A DNA stretch of 5,508 bases from Pseudomonadota bacterium (GCA_021323815.1 JAJPKG010000010.1:1-5508), one strand, 5' to 3'; positions 1-5,508 are shown, counted from the stretch's first letter. Made by a program: numbers and translations. The notes: a model not told the origin generated them from the sequence alone.

Positions 1-2592
1 CTGGCCACATAGGCTTCGATGGCTCCCGGATTGCCGGGAACGACGAGCGCCGCGATGCTGTGGCCGGGAAACGCCGCGCTGGCGTTGGGAATGCTGTTGC
101 CGGGCAAGCTGGTGTTGGCGTAATAGGTACCCCCACCATTCGTGTAAAACTCCACCAGCTTATTGCTGCAATCGGCGAAGATTACCGGCTCATTGGTGTT
201 GTCCATGACGGCTGCTGGTGAGATGCCCCCTTGACAGGTGATGCCCGTCTGGGCGGAAATATCACGGGAAGTGAACGCTGCAAAGGTTCCTCCGCTGAGC
301 CTGCCAGAATTGCTTTGATAATACTCCATCACGTGGCCGCTGTTGGTGATGCCAAACAGCGCGACCGTGGATGCCGCAGGCGCACCTTGCACAATGGCCA
401 CCGGATTGCGATTGGGCAACGGATTGGTACCTCCATTGACTACCGTACCCAGATCAGTCCAGGCTCCCGATCCTGGTAAATACGTGAATCCATGCAGTTC
501 CGCTGTTCCGCCAGGATCAGTCGCTAGGGCAAACACATCCACTTCAGTGCCATCGCCCTGCGTGGGATAGCTGACGATGGCAGGCGGTCCTGCGTTGGGT
601 ATCAGTTGAAACGTGTAATTGGGATTGGCGCTGATCTGGGAAATAAGTTGGGTGACATCGACAAGAGTAGCGGCTCCCGTGTCACTATGGAAAGCGGCAG
701 CCATGAGATCCACATCCCCATTGCTTTGCTTCACTCCCCAGACGATATCCGACTCCGTATTCACTTGCACCTGATTGAAGAGATCACTAGCGATCTTCCA
801 GGCATCGGGCGAACCGAGGCCGGTAACGAGATCATAGCCTGTGCCAGCGGAATAGGCACCATTGCTGCCACTGGTGATGTCATGAAGCGCGCTGGCATCA
901 TGCCAGTCCATTTGGTAGAGCAATGCCACTGTCGTCCCCATCGTCGTTTTGCCCTGAGCAGTCAAGTAGGAATTGATATCAGCGATGATCCCTGCCCACA
1001 AGGGGACTGCTGCACTGGTGCCACCAACAACTAACCAGCCAGGGCAGTTTTGCGGCGCGAGGTTTTGCACATCACAATATATGCTATAACCTACAGTAAA
1101 CGTGGGGTTAACATATGCATCTGCTGAGACATCAGGTACCCCACGCATCGTAGGATATACCGAACCCGAAGGCAAAAGGAGTTGGTAGAACGGTGTTGGG
1201 AAAAAAGTGCTTTGCCCACCGCCACTGCCACCCCAGGCTACTTCACTTCCCCGTGTGCCATCCGATGCCGGTGTATACTGGGTACCACCGACTGTTACTA
1301 CATGAGGATCGCCGGTCAACACATCGATGCTGGCAGTGTGGTTATTGCAATCGTCCGAACCATCATCACCTGATCCCTGAAAGAACGCGGTGCCTTCTGA
1401 GGCACCTTGCGTCAGATCTGCATCATAGTGTGCCATATCAGCCGCTTGGATCACTCCACCAATGTTTTCTTCGCAGGCAGGGATCCAACTAGTACTCACC
1501 AGTTGGGCGTCATCTCTTGCCACAAGAGTATCAAAAACTGGCAAGATTCCATCGCTCATGTAGAAATAGACGCCATCAGTATTGGAATCATAGCCGTCGT
1601 TAAGTCCAAAGTAAAAACGGAGTGCAGCGCCCGGTGCAATTTCATGCGCCACTTCCATATCCAGATCCGCTTCGACAGCACCACCAAAGGTAAGAGGAGT
1701 ACTTGATGCCGTTCTATTTTGGTATGTAATATATACATTGCTGAGCCAGATAGGAGCTGTTAACCCAAAACACTGGTCGAAAGGGGTGATGTCGCTTTCC
1801 CTACCACCATCAAACTCGACCAGATCGATGGTCTGCCCTTTGCCGTTATAGCCCGCGTTCAACAACGGCCAGAGATCATAGGCATAATCAAAAGTGGTTG
1901 GGCCATACCCTGCCGGATAGCAGCCACCAGGATCGTGTGGGCTTTTGCCACGAGGTTGCTTGATGGTGACGGGCGAGACCCTGGGCTGATGATGGAGAAT
2001 CGCGACATCATTCAATCCGCTGATTCCTTGAATCATCCCATTCAAAGATGCTGGCACCGATGGTTCATTCAGCGGTGCGAAGACCAGCCGTCCTTCGTAA
2101 GAATAATCGTCCAGTTGCAAAGCGAAGGCATGTTCCACGTTCGATGCAGAACCAGTAACATTGATGAAACTGCGGTTCGCGGAAACAGTCTCCACATGCA
2201 ATCCCTGGCCACTGAGAAAATCTGCCACTTGCTTTGTCGTTTGTGGCAAAGGGCCAAAGCGCGAGGTGAACTGAGCCGGCGAGAGATAGTGATGGAAAAG
2301 TGCGGAGTGTAGGTCGTCTTGCGCGGCGAGCAAAGCATTCAGGCCGGCGCGGTCGCGAAACGGTACTTGAACCAAGAGGTGCAAGATCTGGTTGGGGGGA
2401 ACAGATCCCAGCGGATGCAGTCCCTTGAGTGCCGGCACGATGTGGCCGGGAATGGTGACACGCTGGCTAGACGTATGCTTTACCCCCCCCCCGCTGTGTT
2501 ACATAAGCTGCGGTCAAGGGAATGATGGTGAGGATGGCAAGCAGGATGAAACGCGCATGGTGATGCAGGGTGTTGGGGATAAATGTGCGCAT
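1..2592 (-). CDS. Secreted sedolisin (S53 serine-carboxyl peptidase, pro-kumamolisin type), frame-disrupted at a G10 tract, 3' end beyond window
   Basis: Sedolisins are secreted, acid-acting endopeptidases that remove their own prodomain. Reading the minus strand from ATG 2592-2590 gives a signal peptide. After position 2498 the body is open in another frame to the left edge without a stop, so at least 863 residues if the frame is restored. With one G removed, the order is: signal peptide about 1-30; prodomain about 45-195 with the hallmark HHYLSPAQFTSRFGP (100-114); catalytic domain about 235-600. The triad is visible: Glu307 and Asp311 in EADLD (codons 1673-1671, 1661-1659) and Ser526 in GGTSAAVP (1016-1014). 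The oxyanion Asp409 lies in GSGDDG. Calcium-site motifs are HDITSG (Asp571) and GTGYDLVTGLGSP. Residues after about 610 form a beta-rich extension. No residue essential to the family appears lost, so decay, if any, is recent. Family call is very secure; whether it is expressed depends on the G tract. Confidence 0.9.
2467..2592 (-). CDS. Short out-of-frame product: signal peptide of the sedolisin, 41 codons
   Basis: As the sequence stands, translation from this ATG gives 41 residues and stops at TAG 2469-2467. The peptide has a classic secretion signal: a histidine/arginine N-terminal part, a hydrophobic core FILLAILTIIPLTAA (residues 15-29) and a likely cleavage site after the alanines. It then enters Gly codons of the poly-G run and terminates. 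A GGAGG ribosome binding site four bases upstream and a strong promoter support this ATG as the true start of the protease gene. The peptide alone has no obvious role; it is best read as the N-terminus of the protease in the 'off' frame. Confidence 0.75.
   Translation of the reverse strand: MRTFIPNTLHHHARFILLAILTIIPLTAAYVTQRGGGKAYV
2483..2492 (-). repeat. Homopolymeric tract of ten G (coding strand) that sets the protease reading frame
   Basis: Ten consecutive C on the plus strand (G on the coding strand) lie between the signal-peptide frame and the protease frame. The body frame has TAA at 2501-2499 just upstream, so it cannot take a start from further up. With nine G the reading becomes Q-R-G-G-V-K-H-T-S-S-Q-R-V-T-I-P-G and runs straight into the prodomain; twelve G would also work. 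It is the longest single-base run in the window. Such runs slip during replication, but they are also the commonest place for a sequencing indel. Confidence 0.9.
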
Positions 2593-2596
2593 GATT

Positions 2597-2601
2597 CCTC
2601 C
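2597..2601 (-). promoter_or_regulatory. Ribosome binding site of the protease gene
   Basis: GGAGG on the minus strand, four bases (AATC) before ATG 2592-2590. It singles out this ATG over the upstream in-frame ATGs at 2754 and 2694 and the upstream in-frame TTG codons, because it directly precedes a codon that opens a clean signal peptide. Confidence 0.75.
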
Positions 2602-2641
2602 GAAAGGGTGGGGGATGACACGAGGTGTTTGGCTTATCCAG

Positions 2642-2670
2642 AGTATACCGGGCGAGCGGATGTTTGTCAA
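2642..2670 (-). promoter_or_regulatory. Sigma-70-type promoter for the sedolisin gene
   Basis: On the minus strand, a perfect TTGACA -35 box (2670-2665) is followed by exactly 17 bases and TATACT as -10 box (2647-2642), one base from consensus. Transcription would start near 2635, leaving an untranslated leader of about 43 bases with the ribosome binding site. This is the best promoter in the window and predicts strong, simple housekeeping-type transcription of the protease. Confidence 0.8.
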
Positions 2671-2687
2671 GACGCTTGGATACGAAT

Positions 2688-2736
2688 TTGACATAATGGG
2701 TCGCAGTGTCGTTATCATGCGGCCACACGATATAAT
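2688..2736 (+). promoter_or_regulatory. Probable hutI promoter region
   Basis: A perfect TATAAT lies at 2731-2736, about 45 bases before the hutI start; its -35 region at normal distance (around 2707-2713) is poor. A perfect TTGACA at 2688-2693 is too far from that TATAAT, but a weaker TATCAT at 2713-2718 lies 19 bases after it. Either could drive hutI. The divergent protease promoter starts only about 18 bases away from the TTGACA, so a protein bound here could affect both genes. Confidence 0.5.
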
Positions 2737-2763
2737 GTACCTGTTATTGCGCAAATTTTATTC

Positions 2764-2770
2764 GAGGAGA
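2764..2770 (+). promoter_or_regulatory. Ribosome binding site of hutI
   Basis: GAGGAGA ends ten bases before ATG 2781. It supports this start for hutI over later in-frame methionines such as residue 20. Confidence 0.7.
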
Positions 2771-2780
2771 CATCTTCCCC

Positions 2781-4085
2781 ATGCCCGCTCTGCCCCCGCC
2801 CACGCTCGTCATCCGCAACATCGGGGAGTTGCTGACGATGAATGGGGAGCGCACTATTCCCAGCGCGACAGGATCAGTGGGGATAATCTCTGAGGCGGCG
2901 TTAGTGGCGCGAGGCGAGCGGATCATCTGGCTGGGTCCGATGGCGCAGTTGGATGAGATTGCCTTCGAGTCGAGCGAGACGCCGCCGCAGATCATCGACG
3001 CCGGGGGCAAGGTGGTGACGCCGGGGCTGATCGACGCGCATACGCATCTGGTGTTCGCTGGCGACCGGGCGGGGGAATTTCAGCAGCGCCACGCTGGGGC
3101 GAGCTATGAAGAGATTCAGGCGCGGGGCGGGGGCATCGCGAGCACCATGCGCGCCACACGAGCGGCAAGCTATGGCGAACTGGTTGCTCTTGCGCGCGAG
3201 CGGCTGAGATCCATGCGCGCGCACGGCACCACCACTGTTGAGGCCAAGACCGGCTATGGGCTGGACCGCGAGAGCGAGGAGCGCCTGCTGACGGTGGCCG
3301 TGCACTTCGCCGCCGAAACAGATCTGCCGCAGGTGGTTCCAACCTTCCTGGGCGCGCATGTGGTGCCGCCCGAATTTCGCGCCGACCGCGCCGCCTATGT
3401 GCGTGCCGTGCGCGATGAATGGTTGCCGGCTTTCGCCGGACGGGCGGCATTTTGCGATGTGTTTTGCGAGCGCAGCGCCTTTAGCCTGGATGAAACGCGC
3501 TCCATCCTCTCCACCGCGCGGCGGCTGGGCTATCATCTGAAACTGCATGCCGAGCAACTGAGCCGCTCCGGCGGCGCAGCACTGGCGGCGGAGTTGGGCG
3601 CAACCTCTGCCGACCACCTGGACTGTGCTGGCGACGCGGATCTCGACCATCTGGCGGCGGCAGGCGTGGTGGGCGTGCTGCTTCCCGGCTGCTCGCTGAC
3701 GCTCAACACGCCATATCCCGACGCGCGGCGGCTGATCGCGCATGGCGTGCGGGTGGCACTGGCGACGGATTTCAACCCCGGCACGTGCTATTGTGAGAAT
3801 CTGCAAATGATGGTGGCGCTGGGCATCGCCCACATGGGGCTGACGCTGCCTGAGGCGCTGCTGGCCGTCACCCGCCACGCGGCAGCCGCGCTGGCCCTGG
3901 CGGATCGCGGCACGCTGGCACCGGGCCTGCGCTGCGACCTGGCCTTATGGGATATTCCCCGCCATGACGCCATCGGCTATCACTTCGGGGTGAATCTGGT
4001 CACGGGCGTGGTCATCGGCGGGAGGCCCCACCCCCCGGCCCCTCCTGTCTCGTCATGGGAACCCTGTGCCCCATCCTCCCGATAG
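2781..4085 (+). CDS. hutI: Imidazolonepropionase (histidine degradation)
   Basis: HutI hydrolyses 4-imidazolone-5-propionate to N-formimino-L-glutamate, the third step of histidine breakdown, in the cytoplasm. The 434 residues form a metal-dependent amidohydrolase: N-terminal beta segment, then VVTPGLIDAHTHLVF with metal ligands His87 and His89, the substrate-loop region RGGGIAST (116-122), TTTVEAKTGYGL (150-161), KLHAEQL with His256, SADHL with His279, and ATDFNPGT with metal ligand Asp330. The family usually has about 400-420 residues and ends soon after GVNxVxxVIxxGR. Here that motif ends at residue 415, and the last 19 residues (PHPPAPPVSSWEPC...) are proline-rich and repeat-derived. No hutU, hutH or formiminoglutamate hydrolase gene is next to it, so it seems to be transcribed alone from the divergent region. 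GC and codon use match nadB and differ from the protease. Confidence 0.97.
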   Translation: MPALPPPTLVIRNIGELLTMNGERTIPSATGSVGIISEAALVARGERIIWLGPMAQLDEIAFESSETPPQIIDAGGKVVTPGLIDAHTHLVFAGDRAGEFQQRHAGASYEEIQARGGGIASTMRATRAASYGELVALARERLRSMRAHGTTTVEAKTGYGLDRESEERLLTVAVHFAAETDLPQVVPTFLGAHVVPPEFRADRAAYVRAVRDEWLPAFAGRAAFCDVFCERSAFSLDETRSILSTARRLGYHLKLHAEQLSRSGGAALAAELGATSADHLDCAGDADLDHLAAAGVVGVLLPGCSLTLNTPYPDARRLIAHGVRVALATDFNPGTCYCENLQMMVALGIAHMGLTLPEALLAVTRHAAAALALADRGTLAPGLRCDLALWDIPRHDAIGYHFGVNLVTGVVIGGRPHPPAPPVSSWEPCAPSSR

Positions 4086-4180
4086 CGAGGGGGAGACCTT
4101 TGGCGTAGCGATCTGCGTCGAGCTTCACGACCAGTTAGCCACCTGATCTCCCCTCTCCAGCTTTACTGGGGAGGGGCCAA
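4021..4180. repeat. GC-rich, C-run repeat-like spacer overlapping the hutI 3' end
   Basis: Runs of C (around 4025-4045 and 4072-4080) and G (4088-4095, 4168-4176) with short inverted arms occupy the end of hutI and the spacer. CTCCC at 4076-4080 can pair with GGGAG at 4091-4095, and a longer hairpin lies at 4150-4176. The pattern resembles short palindromic intergenic repeats that are scattered in many copies in some bacterial genomes. Only one copy is in view, so repeat status is inferred. Confidence 0.4.
4150..4176 (+). terminator. Strong hairpin downstream of hutI, possible terminator or repeat palindrome
   Basis: CCCCTCTCCAG (4150-4160) pairs with CTGGGGAGGGG (4166-4176) around a five-base loop CTTTA; the only non-Watson-Crick pair is U-G in RNA. 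The stem is very stable, 64 bases after the hutI stop. No T-run follows (next bases are CCAATTCC), so it is not a textbook intrinsic terminator. A repeat palindrome that also blocks transcription or protects the 3' end is equally likely. Confidence 0.45.
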
Positions 4181-4274
4181 TTCCTCGCCGAGCAGGATAC
4201 TACGCCCACCGACCTTATGGCGGCTTCCAGTCAAACTTCCTGGGGGTTCAATTGGCCGTGAACTGCAAAAAACA

Positions 4275-4604
4275 TTGCTCCCCAACGAGCAAGTGTTAGC
4301 CTATGCCCAGGGCAAATTCAATCAACTGTTGCTGGCAACAGATCAGCGCGTTATCATTGTTAAAGGCGCGGCAGGTAGTGGGGGAACTTTTTTCGGGACA
4401 ACCTCGTTGCCATTATTCTATTCCCAGATCACAAGTATTCAAGTGCGTAAACAATTCGGTGATGGTTTTGTAGAAGTTAGTTCGCCTGGTGTACAAAACA
4501 TACAACGTGGTCGCGCTGGACAGGTCAACGCACCCAACATCGTTCCATTCAATGCATGGGATGAAAAACGATTCCGAGAAGTTGTTGCAGGAAGGAGGCT
4601 ATAG
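4275..4604 (+). CDS. PH-like domain protein (bacterial YokE-type pleckstrin-homology fold), probably the 5' half of a broken gene
   Basis: The 109 residues carry the pattern of bacterial PH-like domains: LLPNEQVLAYAQGKF, then LLLATDQRVIIVKG, FFGTTSLPLFYSQITSIQVRK, and FGDGFVEVSSPGVQ, ending FNAWDEKRFREVVAGRRL at TAG 4602-4604. Cellular role is unknown; such domains often precede zinc ribbons or short C-terminal helices. The start is weak: TTG 4275 has no ribosome binding site, and homologous-looking sequence (GRELQKT) continues in frame upstream to about 4254 with no ATG or GTG. The natural 5' end may therefore have been lost where it meets the repeat-like spacer. The downstream zinc ribbon begins 26 bases later in the -1 frame and is probably the missing C-terminus. 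Base composition is lower in GC than hutI and nadB. Confidence 0.6.
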   Translation: MLPNEQVLAYAQGKFNQLLLATDQRVIIVKGAAGSGGTFFGTTSLPLFYSQITSIQVRKQFGDGFVEVSSPGVQNIQRGRAGQVNAPNIVPFNAWDEKRFREVVAGRRL

Positions 4605-4630
4605 AACAACGACCTCAGCAGATTGCCCTG

Positions 4631-4837
4631 TTGGAAGCCCAACTCGGCATTATGCCTGCTACCGACGGAGAGTGTCGCGAATGCCATAAACCGTTGCAAG
4701 TAGGAGCTGAATTTTGCGCGTTTTGCGGTATACCAGTAGTAGAAAAGCCTCTAGTTTGTGTAAATTGTGCTACGACGGTGCTGCCAGGGGCGGCATTTTG
4801 TCCGAAGTGTTGTACTGAACTCACCCCTATTCGCTGA
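4631..4837 (+). CDS. Double zinc-ribbon segment, probably the frameshifted C-terminus of the PH-like gene
   Basis: From TTG 4631 this frame gives 68 residues with two treble-clef-like ribbons. The first is CRECHKPLQVGAEFCAFCG and the second CVNCATTVLPGAAFCPKCC: four CxxC pairs, eight cysteines, enough for two zinc ions. No enzymatic motif is present; such ribbons usually bind proteins or nucleic acids. The frame is already open from 4565, and the residues before TTG (AIEQRPQQIALLEAQLG from about 4598) look like a coiled helical linker rather than untranslated sequence. That argues against TTG as a natural start and for fusion with the PH-like domain. An AGGAGG lies at 4593-4598, but no start codon follows it at a usable distance. 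It ends at TGA 4835-4837. Confidence 0.6.
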   Translation: MEAQLGIMPATDGECRECHKPLQVGAEFCAFCGIPVVEKPLVCVNCATTVLPGAAFCPKCCTELTPIR

Positions 4838-4842
4838 ATAGG
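4826..4842 (+). other. Small perfect hairpin over the zinc-ribbon stop codon
   Basis: CCTATTC (4826-4832) and GAATAGG (4836-4842) are perfect reverse complements around a three-base loop GCT. The stop codon TGA begins in the loop. No T-run follows. It may be a 3'-end stabiliser or chance. Confidence 0.35.
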
Positions 4843-5108
4843 CTGATAGTTTCAATCGTTCCTCACATATCATAGTGACAATGCCTATCTGTGTGAGTTT
4901 CATCCAGACGCTATCACTCTCGAAACCCACACAGATAGGTTTATTGGATCGTTGTCAGGTGCAAATTTCTTCTCTCGCTTATTTTATTTCTTTTTGCAGC
5001 CCTTGCCTCCACACGTGATGGTATTTGTCTGCGCTTTCAAGTGAGTCCCATCTCTTCTTATCTGGTTATCTGTCGATCCTCCGGTAATTATCCCGCTGAA
5101 TAACAGCC
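4838..5108. other. Gene-free interval before the nadB promoter
   Basis: About 270 bases of AT-richer sequence with no credible reading frame on either strand. It holds the 18-bp inverted repeat at 4884-4939 and a pyrimidine-rich stretch at about 4965-4997 (TTCTTCTCTCGC then T-rich). No tRNA-like fold, transposase remnant or coding bias was seen. Together with the nadB leader, it separates the zinc ribbon from nadB by 401 bases. Confidence 0.6.
4884..4939. repeat. 18-bp inverted repeat (one mismatch) with 20-base loop
   Basis: CCTATCTGTGTGAGTTTC (4884-4901) and GAAACCCACACAGATAGG (4922-4939) are reverse complements except for one base. Further out, TGACAA (4876-4881) and TTGTCA (4952-4957) also match as inverted arms, with unequal gaps. 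As RNA on the plus strand it would form a long hairpin followed by TTTATT, so a weak bidirectional terminator for the zinc-ribbon transcript is possible. A small mobile-element relic or a structured RNA are alternatives. Confidence 0.6.
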
Positions 5109-5138
5109 TTGTATTAAGGGAGTGTTAGATGGTATAAT
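5109..5138 (+). promoter_or_regulatory. nadB promoter
   Basis: A perfect TATAAT at 5133-5138 has TTGTAT at 5109-5114 as -35 box, 18 bases apart. Transcription would begin near 5145, giving a leader of roughly 95 bases that starts at the edge of the palindrome at 5149-5173. Confidence 0.65.
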
Positions 5139-5148
5139 CCTAGTACCG

Positions 5149-5173
5149 ACTTCGTGTGAATTTGACACGAAGT
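5149..5173. promoter_or_regulatory. Palindromic operator candidate at the nadB promoter
   Basis: ACTTCGTGT (5149-5157) and ACACGAAGT (5165-5173) are perfect reverse complements spaced by seven bases. The palindrome begins 11 bases after the -10 box, covering about +5 to +29, the usual place for a repressor that blocks initiation. NAD synthesis genes are commonly repressed by NiaR, NrtR or NadQ-type regulators. The GTGT...ACAC half-sites recall NiaR-type sites, but the match is from memory and the regulator is not in the window. In RNA it could also form a nine-pair hairpin at the very 5' end of the leader. Confidence 0.6.
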
Positions 5174-5192
5174 ATCTAGATGACATGAGATC

Positions 5193-5227
5193 GAGGGCCG
5201 CTGCTTGGTCCTCCACCTTTCAGAGGA
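5193..5227 (+). promoter_or_regulatory. nadB leader with two mutually exclusive hairpins around the ribosome binding site
   Basis: GAGGGCC (5193-5199) can pair with GGTCCTC (5207-5213; one G-U pair, seven-base loop). The TCCTC at 5209-5213 can instead pair with GAGGA at 5223-5227, which is the core of the ribosome binding site. The first fold leaves the site free and the second hides it. The stems are short, so this could be chance. Confidence 0.3.
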
Positions 5228-5230
5228 GAT
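5222..5230 (+). promoter_or_regulatory. Ribosome binding site of nadB
   Basis: AGAGGAGAT with core GAGGAG (5223-5228), ten bases before ATG 5239. It fixes the start used here. Confidence 0.7.
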
Positions 5231-5238
5231 CGAGCAAC

Positions 5239-5508
5239 ATGGCCCATCCATCGAGCGACGGCCCGGCGACAGTGCCCGCAGCGGATGTGCTCATCATCGG
5301 CGGCGGCATCGCGGGGATCTCGCTGGCACTGCGGCTGCCGGCGGAGCTGCGCGTCACGCTTGTCACCAAAAGCACGCTGGGCGAAAGCAACACGCGCTAT
5401 GCCCAGGGCGGTCTGGCTGCCGCTGTCGGCGCGCACGATAGCCCGGCTGATCATATTCAGGATACCCTGAGCGCGGGCGCGGGGCATTGCGACGAGCGCG
5501 CCGTGCGC
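5239..5508 (+). CDS. nadB: L-aspartate oxidase, N-terminal part (runs off the right edge)
   Basis: NadB is a cytoplasmic FAD enzyme that oxidises L-aspartate to iminoaspartate, which quinolinate synthase (NadA) condenses to quinolinate, the first steps of de novo NAD synthesis. The first 90 residues are present and the frame is open at the window end; the full family length is over 500. ADVLIIGGGIAGISLALRL (15-33) is the dinucleotide-binding motif with GGGIAG at 21-26. LGESNTRYAQGGLAAAVG (47-64) is the flavin/substrate loop shared with succinate dehydrogenase flavoproteins. HIQDTLSAGAGHCDERAV (72-89) is typical of aspartate oxidase, where E. coli NadB has DTLIAGAGICDRHAV, and separates it from succinate dehydrogenase or fumarate reductase. 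The start is supported by the ribosome binding site. nadA and nadC may follow outside the window. Regulation is probably through the palindrome at the promoter. Confidence 0.93.
   Translation, partial: MAHPSSDGPATVPAADVLIIGGGIAGISLALRLPAELRVTLVTKSTLGESNTRYAQGGLAAAVGAHDSPADHIQDTLSAGAGHCDERAVR

Noticed and set aside
231..2525. Several plus-strand open frames of 60-142 codons across the first 2.5 kb
   Set aside because: They lie antisense to the continuous sedolisin frame, have no family motifs and no ribosome binding sites; they are shadows of the minus-strand gene.
2467..2754. Longer version of the signal-peptide frame starting at ATG 2754
   Set aside because: That start lies upstream of the strong promoter's transcription start (about 2635), and only the ATG at 2592 has a ribosome binding site and opens a proper signal peptide.
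2901..3878. Minus-strand open frame of 325 codons opposite hutI
   Set aside because: Antisense to an unmistakable hutI with full motif set; rich in Arg, Gln, His and Ala as expected from the complement of a GC-rich gene; no start signal.
4241..4260. GGGGGTTCAATTGGCC looks like a tRNA T-arm
   Set aside because: The flanking bases do not pair to form the five-base-pair T-stem, and no acceptor or anticodon arm is found around it.
5158..5167. GAATTTGACA occurs both here and at 2684-2693 before hutI, suggesting a shared regulatory site
   Set aside because: Only ten bases match and the palindromic context at nadB is absent at hutI; it is most likely the common -35-like TTGACA plus chance.
5176..5487. 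Minus-strand open frame of 103 codons opposite nadB
   Set aside because: Shadow of the nadB coding frame; no motifs and no start signal.

Overview
The window fits a mosaic stretch of a bacterial chromosome. It has two GC-rich housekeeping genes: hutI for histidine degradation, and the start of nadB for de novo NAD synthesis. Between and beside them lie genes of clearly lower GC that look accessory: a secreted sedolisin-type protease and a pleckstrin-homology-like/zinc-ribbon protein. This combination, plus short GC-rich hairpin repeats of the CCCCTC...GAGGGG kind between genes, suggests Chloroflexota, perhaps a Ktedonobacteria-like lineage. That placement is inference from gene content, not from a marker gene.

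Layout. (1) 1-2592, minus strand: a large S53 peptidase (sedolisin/kumamolisin family) running off the left edge. The signal peptide and the protease body are in different frames, separated at a run of ten G (2483-2492). One G fewer, or two more, would fuse them into a protein of more than 860 residues with signal peptide, activation prodomain, complete catalytic domain and a beta-rich C-terminal extension. (2) 2593-2780: a compact divergent control region, with a near-consensus promoter for the protease and a TATAAT element facing hutI. (3) 2781-4085, plus strand: hutI, complete, with a proline-rich tail reading into a GC-rich repeat. (4) 4086-4260: repeat-like spacer with a strong hairpin. 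(5) 4275-4837, plus strand: a PH-like domain followed in another frame by a double zinc ribbon, probably one gene broken by a one-base frameshift and lacking a convincing start. (6) 4838-5238: a gene-free interval with an 18-bp inverted repeat, then a nadB promoter, a perfect 9+9 palindrome just past its -10 box, and a leader that can fold in two exclusive ways around the ribosome binding site. (7) 5239-5508, plus strand: the first 90 codons of nadB.

hutI and nadB are unrelated pathways with separate promoters, so no operon joins them. No tRNA, rRNA, CRISPR array or intact transposase was seen. The points most worth a second look are the poly-G frame switch in the protease, the split PH/zinc-ribbon gene and the palindromic operator at nadB. 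The two frame disruptions fall only in the accessory genes. They may be real (phase variation, decay) or base-calling errors in homopolymer or purine runs.
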